From the NCBI GenBank assembly GCA_902786565.1, contig CADACW010000029.1, positions 1 to 63,847 on the forward strand: 63,847 nt of DNA, written 5' to 3'. Numbering within the stretch: position 1 is the first letter of the stretch; each line of letters starts with the position of its first letter. The translations under genes were made by a program, and so were the position numbers. Of this stretch, positions 7,464 to 17,154 are shown piece by piece. The notes under the pieces are model-generated. The model was given only the letters and a program-made list of their open reading frames with translations. It was not told the DNA's origin and did not search any database. This DNA comes from an uncultured Prevotellaceae bacterium (GTDB lineage: Bacteria; Bacteroidota; Bacteroidia; Bacteroidales; Bacteroidaceae).

Positions 7464-8906
7464 CTAATTGGCAGCCTTGGCCAGGGCTTGGACCACCTTC
7501 TGTATTTCGGCATCCTCGGGCTGCAGCTCCTGCAGCTTCAGGGCGTTCTCATAGGCAGCCTTGCTGTCTTTCTGCTTCACGTTGAAGCGCATCAGATAGG
7601 AATAGGCATCGAAGAGACGGCTCTTGTCGGCATCGTCCAGGCTCTCGTGGGCGGTAATCAGCTCGATGAGTCGCTCGAAGTGGGGCTTTGCACGGCCAGC
7701 CAGCTCGGCACCGTCAATCTGTGCGTTGACGCGGCCACGCTGCCACAGGGCGTACTCCTCGGCATCGGCAAACTTCTGGATGAGGTTGGCGTAAGCCTGG
7801 TCGGCCTTCTCCAGGGCAGCCACCTTCTCGTCTCCCTCCAGCGTGCGGGCATAGCTATTGTAGAGTATGCCCAGACCGGCATGGTCGGTGGCATCGGCAT
7901 CGGCATTGTCGGCCAGGAACTTGCCGTAGTACTCAATGGCGTTGGGGAAGTCCTTCAAGCTCTTGTAGCTGTCGGAAATGGCCTTGTGGAGGGCGGGCTT
8001 CATTGAGGCCTCGACATCGGGCAGAGCCAGTGCCTCCTTATACTTGCCGATGGCGGCCTCGTACTGCTCGCAGCCGTCCAGGGCCTTACCAAAGTTCTGA
8101 TAGTCAATATCGCTGAACGTGATGCTGTCCTTGTCGACCTTTGTGAAGAGGGTCTCGGCATAGCTCAAAGCCTGGGGGAACTGCTTCACCTCGTTGGAGC
8201 ACATCATGGCGATACGGTTCAGGGTGCCGTTCAGGGGCTCCTTGGCCAGACCGGCCTTGACAATCTCCAGGGCCTTGTCGTACTGGCGGCCGTGATAGTT
8301 GGACATGGCATACTCGATGTAGTCCATGCGGCTCAGGTCGTTCAGGGGCACACGGGCGAAGGCCTCGTTAGCCTTACCGTAGCGCAGCGAGATGTAGTTG
8401 ATGTGGCCGATGAGGGCGTCGACGGGATAGTCGGGACGCTCCTGGCGCAGCTCCTCCAGCTTCTGCACAGCACCTTCGGGGCTGATTTTGCGATAGACGG
8501 AGGCATAGCGGCGATAGGGGTCGGGGTTCTTCGGGTCGGCGAGGATGGCCTGTTCGTAGTTCTGTGCGGCAGCACCGCCGTCGTCGCTCTTTGCGCAGAT
8601 GTCGCCCAGCAGGATGTAGGCGGGTGCGCTGTTGCGCTTCGAGGCTGTGATGGCCTGCTCGGCAAACACTCTGGCGTTGAGCGTGTCGTCAGCTTCGTAG
8701 AACACGCGGCCTATGGCCACAAGGTTGTCCACGTTTTTCTTGTTGGCCTTCGAGAAGGCTTTCACTTGCTTGCCGAAGTCGGCAGGCTTGTTCTTAATCA
8801 GGCTCTTGACGGCATCAATGTCGGCCTTTGTGCCGTCCTGTGCCATAGCAACCGTGCTGCCACCCAGCAGCAGGGCACCAATGAATAAATATTTAATTGT
8901 TTTCAT
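7464..8906 (-). CDS. exported tetratricopeptide-repeat protein
   Basis: A 480-residue protein with an N-terminal signal peptide (MKTIKYLFIGALLLGGSTVAMA-QD) and then about ten helical hairpins of TPR type (for example APAYILLGDICAKSDDGGAAAQNYEQAI, NPDPYRRYASVYRKIS). It is probably a periplasmic scaffold. The start at 8906 is preferred over an in-frame ATG at 8981 because the promoter lies between them. The adjacent upstream gene is a PstS-like binding protein; in Bacteroidales such a PstS-like/TPR pair commonly follows exbB-exbD-tonB genes, which are not in this window. Confidence 0.8.
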   Translation of the reverse strand: MKTIKYLFIGALLLGGSTVAMAQDGTKADIDAVKSLIKNKPADFGKQVKAFSKANKKNVDNLVAIGRVFYEADDTLNARVFAEQAITASKRNSAPAYILLGDICAKSDDGGAAAQNYEQAILADPKNPDPYRRYASVYRKISPEGAVQKLEELRQERPDYPVDALIGHINYISLRYGKANEAFARVPLNDLSRMDYIEYAMSNYHGRQYDKALEIVKAGLAKEPLNGTLNRIAMMCSNEVKQFPQALSYAETLFTKVDKDSITFSDIDYQNFGKALDGCEQYEAAIGKYKEALALPDVEASMKPALHKAISDSYKSLKDFPNAIEYYGKFLADNADADATDHAGLGILYNSYARTLEGDEKVAALEKADQAYANLIQKFADAEEYALWQRGRVNAQIDGAELAGRAKPHFERLIELITAHESLDDADKSRLFDAYSYLMRFNVKQKDSKAAYENALKLQELQPEDAEIQKVVQALAKAAN

Positions 8907-8950
8907 CTTTGAAAGTATTTTTAGCGCATCTTTATGTTTACAAAACGCTG

Positions 8951-8982
8951 CAAAGGTACACAAATATGCTGATACAGCCAAA
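8951..8982 (-). promoter_or_regulatory. promoter of the TPR gene
   Basis: Minus-strand -7 TACCTTTG (8951-8958), 20-bp spacer, -33 TTTG (8979-8982). Confidence 0.7.
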
Positions 8983-9049
8983 GCTTTTTGCGGAAATTAA
9001 CCTTTTGGCCGTATCAGCACGCTTTTCTTTGCAAACTTTTGTTTGTCGC

Positions 9050-10006
9050 CTATTTTATCTCCACATCGCGCACGGAGTAGTCGGCACGGGCGGGGAAGAG
9101 ACCGGCGTGGAAGAAGATGAGCTGGCCGGGGTTGGGCAGCCAGCAGAAATTGGCCAGTGCACGGGGCACGCCGCTGGAGCGCGGGTCGATGCAGAGGGCA
9201 TAGACGGTGCGGATGAAGGGATAGTAGTTGTAGGCGATGTTATACTGGTCGGGGGTGTAGCTGTTGGCCTTGGTAGCCTCTTCGGCACGGCTGACGCGCA
9301 TCACCTTCACCGTGCGGTTGTAGATGAGGTTGGTGGAGTCGCGCTGGTCGTCCAGCCAGATGCTGCCCACCACGCCGATGGCGTTCTCGTGGCTCTCCAC
9401 ATAACTCACCACTTCGGCACTGGTGTTGGCGGCCTGCACATTGCCGCCGTCGGTCTTGATGGTTTTGCCCTGCATGATGCTGTCGGCACAGAAGCGCACC
9501 GTGGCCGAGCGCGGGTTGTCGAACACCATCTTGATGTTGCCCAGCTTAGAGGAGGGATAGAGGTCGGTCCAGCGGGTGGCCTCGCCGGCCATGATGCGGC
9601 GGAACTGGTCCACGGTGATCATCGAGTCGGGGTTGGCCTTGTTCACAATGAGTGCCAGCCCGTCGTAGGCCAGGGCGATGGTGCGCACCTTGTAGTTCTG
9701 GGCTTTCAGGTTGGCCTCCTCGTTGGGCGTCAGCGTGCGGGTGGTAAACACCAGCAGCACCTCCTGGTTCATCAGCTTCTCAATGGCCTCCTGCTCGTTG
9801 GTGTAGATGGGCAGGATGGAGTCGCGCTTGCTCTTCATGTGGAAGATGTCGAGCTCCTCATCAATGACGGGCTGCAGACTCTGGTCGGCAGCGAAATAGC
9901 GGCACTGCTCCTGATAGGCCGTGTCCTGCTGTGTGTTTCCTCCGCACGAAGCAAGCAGGACTGCCATCAATGCTGTAACTAAAATCTTGGTCTTCATCAT
10001 TATCAT
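9050..10006 (-). CDS. PstS-like substrate-binding lipoprotein
   Basis: A 318-residue protein with a lipoprotein signal (MKTKILVTALMAVLLASC, acylated Cys at about residue 21) and a PBP-like (PstS-type) fold: VIDEELDIF, TTRTLTPNEEANL, ALAYDGLALIVNKANPDSMITVDQFRRIMAGEATRW, and TSAEVVSYVESHENAIGVVGS. No pst transport genes are nearby, so a role in phosphate uptake is not implied; PstS-like proteins near TPR/TonB modules may sense ligands or work with the energising complex (inference). Several ATGs are clustered at the start (MIMMK); any could be used. Confidence 0.8.
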   Translation of the reverse strand: MIMMKTKILVTALMAVLLASCGGNTQQDTAYQEQCRYFAADQSLQPVIDEELDIFHMKSKRDSILPIYTNEQEAIEKLMNQEVLLVFTTRTLTPNEEANLKAQNYKVRTIALAYDGLALIVNKANPDSMITVDQFRRIMAGEATRWTDLYPSSKLGNIKMVFDNPRSATVRFCADSIMQGKTIKTDGGNVQAANTSAEVVSYVESHENAIGVVGSIWLDDQRDSTNLIYNRTVKVMRVSRAEEATKANSYTPDQYNIAYNYYPFIRTVYALCIDPRSSGVPRALANFCWLPNPGQLIFFHAGLFPARADYSVRDVEIK

Positions 10007-10022
10007 TATTATTAATTAGCCG

Positions 10023-10054
10023 CAAAGTTACGAACTTTCTCCCGAACAGCCAAA
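10023..10054 (-). promoter_or_regulatory. promoter of the PstS-like gene
   Basis: Minus-strand -7 TAACTTTG (10023-10030), 20 bp, -33 TTTG (10051-10054). Confidence 0.7.
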
Positions 10055-10083
10055 ATATTTTCAGGAAAAAAGTGAGCCCCCCT

Positions 10084-10115
10084 TTTGCACAGTTCGCATA
10101 AATGTAGTACCTTTG
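10084..10115 (+). promoter_or_regulatory. promoter of pgeF
   Basis: -33 TTTG (10084-10087), 20 bp, -7 TACCTTTG (10108-10115), back to back with the divergent PstS-like promoter. Confidence 0.7.
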
Positions 10116-10134
10116 CCGAAAGAACAAAGCGAAA

Positions 10135-10908
10135 ATGACAGAACCAATCCTGCAATACTACCAGATGGGCGAGGGTGTGACGGCCTTCAGCACCACTCGC
10201 CAGGGAGGCTTCAGCCAGGGGGCCTTCGGCCAGTTCAACATCAACCCCTATTGTGGCGACAGCGAGGAGGCCGTGGGGCGCAACCGCCAGATGCTCTGCC
10301 AGTTGCTGGGCATCTGCGACGACCGTCTGCTCCTGCCCCATCAGGTGCACCTGACGGAAATGGCCGTTGTAGACCAGGCCCTGTTGAGCCATCCGGCAGA
10401 GGCCCTTGAGGGCATGGACGCTCTGATGACCGACGTGGCCGGCGTGTGCATCGGCGTGTCCACGGCCGACTGCATCCCCGTGCTGCTCTTCGACCGCGCC
10501 CACCGTGCCGTTTGCGCCATTCATGCCGGCTGGCGCGGAACAGTGCAGCGCATCGTCGGGAAGGCCGTCGGCCAGATGTCCGCCGTCTATGCCACCCGCC
10601 CTGCCGACCTCTTTGCGCAGATAGGGCCGGGCATCAGCTTGGACAGCTTCGAGGTGGGCGACGAGGTCTACGAAGCCTTTGCCAGCCAAGCCTTCCCCAT
10701 GGATACCATCAGCAGGAGATACGACACGGGGAAATGGCACATCGACCTGCCCCTGTGCAACCGACAGCAATTGCTCTCTGCCGGAGTTCCTGCCACCCAC
10801 ATCGCCGTCTCGCCCGTCTGCACCTTCCGCCAGTGTGACACATATTTCTCCGCCCGCCGCCTCGGCATCCACTCCGGCCGCATCTTCACTGGCATCCTGC
10901 TGGAGTGA
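10135..10908 (+). CDS. pgeF: peptidoglycan editing factor PgeF (YfiH family)
   Basis: A 257-residue protein of the YfiH/PgeF family (formerly annotated as polyphenol oxidase/laccase-like). In E. coli PgeF removes L-Ser mis-incorporated into peptidoglycan precursors. The zinc-site residues are present in order: H72 in LPHQVHL, C113 in TADCIPVLL and H130 in IHAGWRGT, with the family's usual 17-residue Cys-to-His spacing. Full length, cytoplasmic, single-gene unit. Confidence 0.9.
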   Translation: MTEPILQYYQMGEGVTAFSTTRQGGFSQGAFGQFNINPYCGDSEEAVGRNRQMLCQLLGICDDRLLLPHQVHLTEMAVVDQALLSHPAEALEGMDALMTDVAGVCIGVSTADCIPVLLFDRAHRAVCAIHAGWRGTVQRIVGKAVGQMSAVYATRPADLFAQIGPGISLDSFEVGDEVYEAFASQAFPMDTISRRYDTGKWHIDLPLCNRQQLLSAGVPATHIAVSPVCTFRQCDTYFSARRLGIHSGRIFTGILLE

Positions 10909-10996
10909 TGAACGAAAATTGAGATGTTATTCAGTTTTCTTGGGCTTTCTCTGAAGAAGGTCCGTGCAAACTTGACATCACCTCCGACTAAACGCT

Positions 10997-11060
10997 GAGA
11001 AAGAACCGTCCAAACTTTTCAATTCTCTAGAGAATTTGCGAGTTTGGACGGTTCTTTCTC
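10997..11060. repeat. long perfect inverted repeat with an inner palindrome
   Basis: Perfect 20-bp arms, GAGAAAGAACCGTCCAAACT (10997-11016) and its complement (11041-11060), enclose the 16-bp palindrome AATTCTCTAGAGAATT (11021-11036). It lies between the convergent pgeF and HEPN genes and could act as a bidirectional terminator. The arm carries the AGTTTGGACGG core also found at 11078-11100, 23272-23294 and 63505-63527. Confidence 0.8.
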
Positions 11061-11077
11061 CAACTTAGGTTGGAAGA

Positions 11078-11100
11078 CTTGTCAAGTTTGGACGGCCCTT
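11078..11100 (+). repeat. interspersed repeat family B
   Basis: A 23-bp copy with core TCAAGTTTGGACGGCCC, the same as 23272-23294; an inverted copy with one difference lies at 63505-63527. Confidence 0.75.
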
Positions 11101-11109
11101 ATTCGACTA

Positions 11110-11520
11110 CTATTTGTTTTCTTCTAATAGTTCCTTTATTCTCTGAATGAAGGCCTCGGCCAGCGGCGTCAAGTCATCAACCAGTGCCTTGTCACAATAG
11201 GCAAATGCCTCGTAGTCGCTGCTGTGACGCTTCTCGAAAAGTGTATTGAAGGTTTTGCCATGGTCGATGGAGATGATGCTCTTCGAAATGAAATGCAGTC
11301 CAAGCATCGACTTCACGCCGGCATGGGTCGTAGCTGCAATACGATGTTTCAACAACAAAGCTTGCGTAGCATAGAAGCAGGCATAATACAATCTGTTGAC
11401 GGCGGCATTGTAGTGTCCCCGTTCAGCAAGGATGCCAGCCTCCTCCATCGTCTCGTCAGCCCGTTCCATACGGTAGTGCATCAGTCCGAGGCGACTCTGT
11501 TCGTCAAGTGTTTCCTTCAT
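11110..11520 (-). CDS. HEPN-domain protein of an MNT/HEPN toxin-antitoxin pair
   Basis: A 136-residue all-helical HEPN protein (ERGHYNAAVNRLYYACFYATQALLLKHR is typical). At the usual catalytic position of HepT-type RNases (Rx4-6H) it has RHSSDY (R98-Y103), without the spaced His; an R60-H66 pair fits the spacing but lies in the middle of the fold. So RNase activity is uncertain. Its ATG overlaps the stop of the nucleotidyltransferase gene by 4 bp (ATGA), the standard coupling of such pairs. Confidence 0.8.
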   Translation of the reverse strand: MKETLDEQSRLGLMHYRMERADETMEEAGILAERGHYNAAVNRLYYACFYATQALLLKHRIAATTHAGVKSMLGLHFISKSIISIDHGKTFNTLFEKRHSSDYEAFAYCDKALVDDLTPLAEAFIQRIKELLEENK

Positions 11521-11831
11521 ATCCTTACGCCCTCATTCATTACGTTAATATAAAACGGAGTCTTGAAGGGCAGATTCTCCCACTGCTTACGAAGCATCAC
11601 CGTCGGGCTGACAAGCACCCCCGTCCTCCACTCTATCTCGTTAAGCGGTCCCGTTACTTCCATTTCGCGTTTCAGGCTCATCTTGTCTCCGTCAAGCAGA
11701 ATCAGCACATCTATGTCGCTGTCGGGGCGGGCATCACCACGAGCCTCCGAGCCATAGAGTATGGCCGTCGCCGTAGGGGCAGCCTTGCGAATTGCCTTGC
11801 TTATTTCGTTTACAATTTCCTTTCGCCTCAT
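11517..11831 (-). CDS. minimal nucleotidyltransferase (MntA-like antitoxin)
   Basis: A 104-residue MNT-type protein. It has the exact GSx10DxD motif of MntA (G27 S28 ... D39 I40 D41, within YGSEARGDARPDSDIDV). In the characterised MntA-HepT system, the MNT protein neutralises the HEPN toxin by AMPylation; the same is inferred here. The start at 11831 (MRRKEIVNEISKAI) is chosen because the -7 element lies upstream of it and the longer frame's N-terminus is unlike the family. Confidence 0.8.
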   Translation of the reverse strand: MRRKEIVNEISKAIRKAAPTATAILYGSEARGDARPDSDIDVLILLDGDKMSLKREMEVTGPLNEIEWRTGVLVSPTVMLRKQWENLPFKTPFYINVMNEGVRI

Positions 11832-11877
11832 ATCAACATAATTGGTTTCGTGTTTGCACTCCAAGTGTTTATGCTTG

Positions 11878-11885
11878 CAAAAGTA
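11878..11885 (-). promoter_or_regulatory. probable -7 element of the MNT/HEPN operon
   Basis: Minus-strand TACTTTTG, 47 bp before the start codon; no clear -33 element. Confidence 0.4.
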
Positions 11886-12011
11886 GTCAAAATTCTCTGC
11901 ATTACCGCTTCTCAATATAAAAAAGTGCTAAATTTTATGTGATTTTAGCAGAAAAGCATTGCAGGAGGGTGAAATCTGTTTCTATGTGACTGCTTTTCGT
12001 GGCCAGAAAAA

Positions 12012-12042
12012 AATCCCCGAACCGCAAAACGATTCGGGGATT
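12012..12042. terminator. groESL terminator hairpin
   Basis: Arms AATCCCCGAA (12012-12021) and TTCGGGGATT (12033-12042), flanked by A and T runs, so it can work in both directions. It lies 23 bp past the groEL stop. Confidence 0.85.
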
Positions 12043-12064
12043 TTTTATGATTGTGTCATTGTTC

Positions 12065-13726
<1,662 letters not shown>

Positions 13727-13999
13727 TTATTTCTCGATGATGGCGAGTACGTCGCTCTGGCGCATCATCAGGTACTTGGTGCCTTCCAGTTCGATTTCTG
13801 TGCCGCTGTACTTGCCGTAGAGCACCTCATCGCCCTCTTTGAGGATCATCTCTTCGTCTTTGGTGCCTTTGCCAGCGGCCTTGATGATGCCGTGGAGGGG
13901 TTTCTCTTTTGCGGTGTCAGGGATAATGATGCCGCCAACTTTCTCTTCAGCCGGTGCGGGGAGAACGAGCACGCGGTCTGCCAATGGTTTGATAGTCAT
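13727..13999 (-). CDS. groS: 10-kDa co-chaperonin GroES
   Basis: A 90-residue Gro[16 protein letters not shown], the mobile loop region [17 protein letters not shown], and [29 protein letters not shown]. No CIRCE inverted repeat and no clear TAnnTTTG element was found in the 160 bp upstream, so its promoter and heat-shock control remain unidentified; a short GCGCCC/GGGCGC hairpin lies at 14056-14071. Confidence 0.97.
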   Translation of the reverse strand: MTIKPLADRVLVLPAPAEEKVGGIIIPDTAKEKPLHGIIKAAGKGTKDEEMILKEGDEVLYGKYSGTEIELEGTKYLMMRQSDVLAIIEK

Positions 14000-14097
14000 A
14001 ATTCTGAATTGATTTAAGTGTTATTGATGTTTTTAAATTGTTTTACCACCTACAGCGCCCACGGGGGCGCCGATGTTGTTGCCTAATGAAATGCGAA

Positions 14098-14137
14098 AAG
14101 CGTGCCAAACCGTCGTGACTGACAATTTGGCACGCTT
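14098..14137 (-). terminator. gpsA terminator hairpin
   Basis: Arms AAGCGTGCCAAA (14098-14109) and TTTGGCACGCTT (14126-14137) form a 12-bp stem; on the minus strand it is followed by a short T-rich stretch. It lies 21 bp past the gpsA stop. Confidence 0.75.
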
Positions 14138-14158
14138 CAGGCAGTCCTGCCGACGGTC

Positions 14159-15145
14159 CTAACGGAACGAGTCGGTCAGGAGCTTGATTTCTATCTGCGG
14201 TGCTATGCGCTCATACAGTATATTGTAGACAGCATCGAGGATGGGCATGTTGACATGCCAGTGGCGATTGATTTCCTTCATGCACTTGGTGCCGAAATAG
14301 CCCTCGGCTATCATCTCCATCTCCATCTGTGCCGACTTGACAGAGTAGCCCTTGCCAATCATGGTGCCGAAGACGCGGTTGCGCGAGAAGTTGCTGTAGC
14401 CGGTGACGAGCAGGTCGCCCAGATAGACGGAGTCGTAGACGTTGCGCTCAATGGGATGTACGGCCTGCAGGAATCGGGCCATCTCCTGCACGGCATTGGC
14501 CATGAGCACGGCCTGGAAGTTGTCGCCGAACTTCAGACCGGAGCAGATGCCGGCGGCTATGGCATAGACATTCTTCAGCACGCTGGAATACTCGATGCCG
14601 ATGACGTCGGTAGAAGTCTTGGTCTTGATAAACTGGCTGTTGAGCACTTCGGCAAAGGTCTGCGCCTTCTCCATGTCCGAGCAGCCCACGGTGAGGTAGC
14701 TCAGTCGCTCCAGTGCCACCTCCTCGGCGTGGCTGGGGCCTCCGAGGCATGCCAGCATGTCGTGGGGCACATCGAAGGCCTGATGGAAATACTCCGAGCA
14801 AATCAGGTTCTCGTCGGGCACTATGCCCTTGATGGCCGTGACGATAAACTTGTCCTTCAGCCGCGTCTTCAGCTTGCGCAGATGGTTTTTCAGATAGGGC
14901 GATGGCACTACGAAAACCAGCGTGTCATATTCGTCCACAATCTTGTTGAGGTCGCTGTTGAAGCTGATTTCCGATATATTGAAGTGTACGCTTGTCAAGT
15001 AGCTGGGGTTATGGCTCAGTCGGCGGAAGTCCTCTATTTGGTCTTCGCGCCGCATATACCATCCAATGTGGTGCGTATGCTGCACCACTATCTTTGCAAT
15101 GGCTGTGGCCCATGACCCTCCGCCTATTATCGCTATCTTAGACAT
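14159..15145 (-). CDS. gpsA: glycerol-3-phosphate dehydrogenase [NAD(P)+]
   Basis: A 328-residue GpsA. It has the Rossmann loop IAIIGGGSWATAIAK, VFVVPSPYLKNHL, the KGI segment (TAIKGIVPD), CLGGPSHAEEVA, and the catalytic Lys region SSVLKNVYAIAAG. It makes sn-glycerol-3-phosphate for phospholipid synthesis. It has its own promoter. In other Bacteroidales gpsA usually sits beside lysS; here lysS is 8 kb away on the same strand. Confidence 0.95.
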   Translation of the reverse strand: MSKIAIIGGGSWATAIAKIVVQHTHHIGWYMRREDQIEDFRRLSHNPSYLTSVHFNISEISFNSDLNKIVDEYDTLVFVVPSPYLKNHLRKLKTRLKDKFIVTAIKGIVPDENLICSEYFHQAFDVPHDMLACLGGPSHAEEVALERLSYLTVGCSDMEKAQTFAEVLNSQFIKTKTSTDVIGIEYSSVLKNVYAIAAGICSGLKFGDNFQAVLMANAVQEMARFLQAVHPIERNVYDSVYLGDLLVTGYSNFSRNRVFGTMIGKGYSVKSAQMEMEMIAEGYFGTKCMKEINRHWHVNMPILDAVYNILYERIAPQIEIKLLTDSFR

Positions 15146-15189
15146 ACTAATCTTGTCGATGTCGGTCTGATGTAGTTGCTATTTGAGCG

Positions 15190-15220
15190 CAAAGGTACGC
15201 AAAAAAGGCGAATGTGCAAA
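15190..15220 (-). promoter_or_regulatory. promoter of gpsA
   Basis: Minus-strand -7 TACCTTTG (15190-15197), 19 bp, -33 TTTG (15217-15220). Confidence 0.7.
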
Positions 15221-15391
15221 ACTTTCTTGCTGAAATTACGATTCTTTTATTTCCTGACCACTTTCTGCCGGTCCGTGACCACAATGCCATGGGTGGAGTC
15301 GGTGGCCTGGGCGCCACTCAGCGTGCAGGCGCGGCCCTGCCCTATGGGGATGACCTGTGCGGCAGGGCCAGCAGGCACTGTTTCGCTGTGT

Positions 15392-16189
15392 TCATCGGAC
15401 AATCTGTTTAACCGGGAATGTGAAATACGTGTTGGGGAAGGGTTCGTCCTTCAGCGTGAAGTGCCACCACTCGGTGTCGAGCGGGTTGAAGCCGTGGGCC
15501 AGCATGGCGCGGCGCAATATCATGCGGTGCTCAAACTGCTCGGCGGTGATGCTGCGGCCAGCGGGCGACTTGCTGTTGTCGCCAGTAAACTGGCCCGTCT
15601 CCGGATTGCCGCAGAAGTCGGGATGGCTCTCAGGGCCGAACCAGTCGAAGGTGCCGCCCATGTCGAGTTCCTTCTCGGTGTTCATGTCGAAGAGCGTCAG
15701 GTCTACGGTGCTGCCACGGGTGTGGCCGCTGCGCTCGTAGATGTACTCCTGCTCGAAGAGCACGCTCTTGTCCAGGTCGGGATAGAAGTAGGGCTTCATC
15801 TCCGTGGCCGAGAGGTCGGTAGCCCAGCGCACAAAGTGGTCGACGCCCTTCTGCGGACGGTAGGCATCGTAGATTTTCAGGCGGTAGCCCTGGCTGCGCA
15901 CATCGTCGCTGACGGCCTTCAGTGCCTGGGCGGCTTGCTGGGTGAGCAGCGCCGTGGGCTCCTCGTAGCCGTCGATGCGGGCGCCCACGAAATTATAAGT
16001 GCCAAAGTAGCGAATCTCCAGAATGGCATCGGGCACTACGTCGGTCAGTGTGACAAACTGGCTGTTGTCTTCGGTTGGGCTGACTGCCGCTGTCTGCGAT
16101 TCCTTGTCTGCGTCACTCTGGCGACAGCTGACGAAACTGGTGCCGCAGATGAGGATGGCGGCAAGCATCCATAACTGATGTTTTTTCAT
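15392..16189 (-). CDS. VanX-like D-alanyl-D-alanine dipeptidase, lipoprotein
   Basis: A 265-residue lipoprotein (MKKHQLWMLAAILICGTSFVSC, Cys22) of peptidase family M15D. The VanX active site is complete with identical spacing: R111 (YDAYRP), Zn ligands H156 and D163 (SGHTRGSTVDLTL), catalytic E240 and Zn ligand H243 (EWWHFT). It should cleave D-Ala-D-Ala in the periplasm, probably for cell-wall recycling or nutrition. No vanA/vanH-type genes are nearby, so glycopeptide resistance is not implied. Its signal peptide resembles that of the lipoprotein encoded just upstream (LWMLAAIL...SC). Confidence 0.92.
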   Translation of the reverse strand: MKKHQLWMLAAILICGTSFVSCRQSDADKESQTAAVSPTEDNSQFVTLTDVVPDAILEIRYFGTYNFVGARIDGYEEPTALLTQQAAQALKAVSDDVRSQGYRLKIYDAYRPQKGVDHFVRWATDLSATEMKPYFYPDLDKSVLFEQEYIYERSGHTRGSTVDLTLFDMNTEKELDMGGTFDWFGPESHPDFCGNPETGQFTGDNSKSPAGRSITAEQFEHRMILRRAMLAHGFNPLDTEWWHFTLKDEPFPNTYFTFPVKQIVR

Positions 16190-16341
16190 AATTGTTAGTT
16201 TTTAAATGTTCTTGTTGCCGGTGTTGCCGACGGGGTCACGCTCTGGCCTGCGCCGATGTGGGCTGTCCAAGCCATCACGGAGCTGAAGGAGAACACGGCG
16301 GCTGCAAAACTTCAGAGTTGTAATAATTAGTGGTTCTTCAT

Positions 16342-17130
16342 TCATTCGCAGTTATGCATATCTCCGATTTCCACGTGCCCGTCGGGGGCGATGGCCAGGA
16401 GAGCGCCGAGCGTGGGCATATCGTCGTAGATGAGCACAAGCCCGGTGGTGAACTTCAGGCCGGGCGTGACCAGCAGCTGGGGCGCGTCGCCGGTCAGGTC
16501 ATAGCGCAGCTGCTCGCCAATCCACAGGGGCTGCTCGTCGTCGAAGCCGCCCATGTCGGCTACCGTATTGGTGGTGGTGGCCAGAGGGCGCTGGCCGTCG
16601 AAGAGCGTCAGTTGCTGGCCGTCAATGCGATAGCCCAGCCGCTGGCGTAGTTGCTGCTGCACGTCGTAGGGGTCCACGACGTGGGCCAGGTAGGCCGAGT
16701 CATTGGCATCGAAAGCAATCTGACAGAGCCACTCCACCTGCACGCCCGTGCCCTCCATGGCGCTGCTGGTGAGCCACAGCACGTCAGCCTCGCGGTCATA
16801 CTTGGCCTGGGGCTGGCGCACATTGCGGATATTGGGGAATGTGGTCTGGGTGGCACCTTTCACCACAACGATGCCATAGCCCTGGGTGGAAACGGTGTCG
16901 ACCCGGTCGATGCCGAACACGCTGACACCCGCCACCGTGTCGCTCATGACGCTGAACGTTGACGACTGACTATTGAATGGTGAGCGTTCAACATTCAGCG
17001 CTCCAAGTTCAGCGTCCAGCGTTCCAGCCACGGGTAGCACCTTAGCCTCCGTCCCCTTGCACGATGTCAGCACCGCTCCGAAGCCACTGGCCAAGATGGC
17101 GGCGAGCATCCATAGAAATCTATTTTTCAT
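16342..17130 (-). CDS. lipoprotein of unknown function
   Basis: A 262-residue protein with a lipoprotein signal (MKNRFLWMLAAILASGFGAVLTSC). The mature part is not recognised. Residues about 38-62 (ELGALNVERSPFNSQSSTFS) are encoded by an AT-rich quasi-repeat (16955-17030) resembling intergenic repeat sequences and look like an in-frame insertion. The rest alternates beta-strand-like segments (GYGIVVVKGATQTTF, VLWLTSSAMEG, LLVTPGLKFTTGLVLIYDD) and is probably beta-rich. It lies 24 bp after the downstream sensor kinase and may be co-transcribed with the kinase pair. Confidence 0.7.
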   Translation of the reverse strand: MKNRFLWMLAAILASGFGAVLTSCKGTEAKVLPVAGTLDAELGALNVERSPFNSQSSTFSVMSDTVAGVSVFGIDRVDTVSTQGYGIVVVKGATQTTFPNIRNVRQPQAKYDREADVLWLTSSAMEGTGVQVEWLCQIAFDANDSAYLAHVVDPYDVQQQLRQRLGYRIDGQQLTLFDGQRPLATTTNTVADMGGFDDEQPLWIGEQLRYDLTGDAPQLLVTPGLKFTTGLVLIYDDMPTLGALLAIAPDGHVEIGDMHNCE

Positions 17131-17154
17131 TGTGTCTTACTGTAAGTTAAGTTA

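Noticed and set aside
9050-10006. Phosphate ABC-transport operon (pstSCAB)
   Set aside because: Only the binding protein is present; neighbours are a TPR protein and pgeF.
14000-14158. CIRCE/HrcA operator before groESL
   Set aside because: No TTAGCACTC-N9-GAGTGCTAA inverted repeat is present.
15392-16189. Vancomycin-resistance locus
   Set aside because: Only a VanX-like dipeptidase is present; no D-lactate dehydrogenase, ligase or VanRS genes lie nearby, and lipoprotein homologues are common in Bacteroidota.
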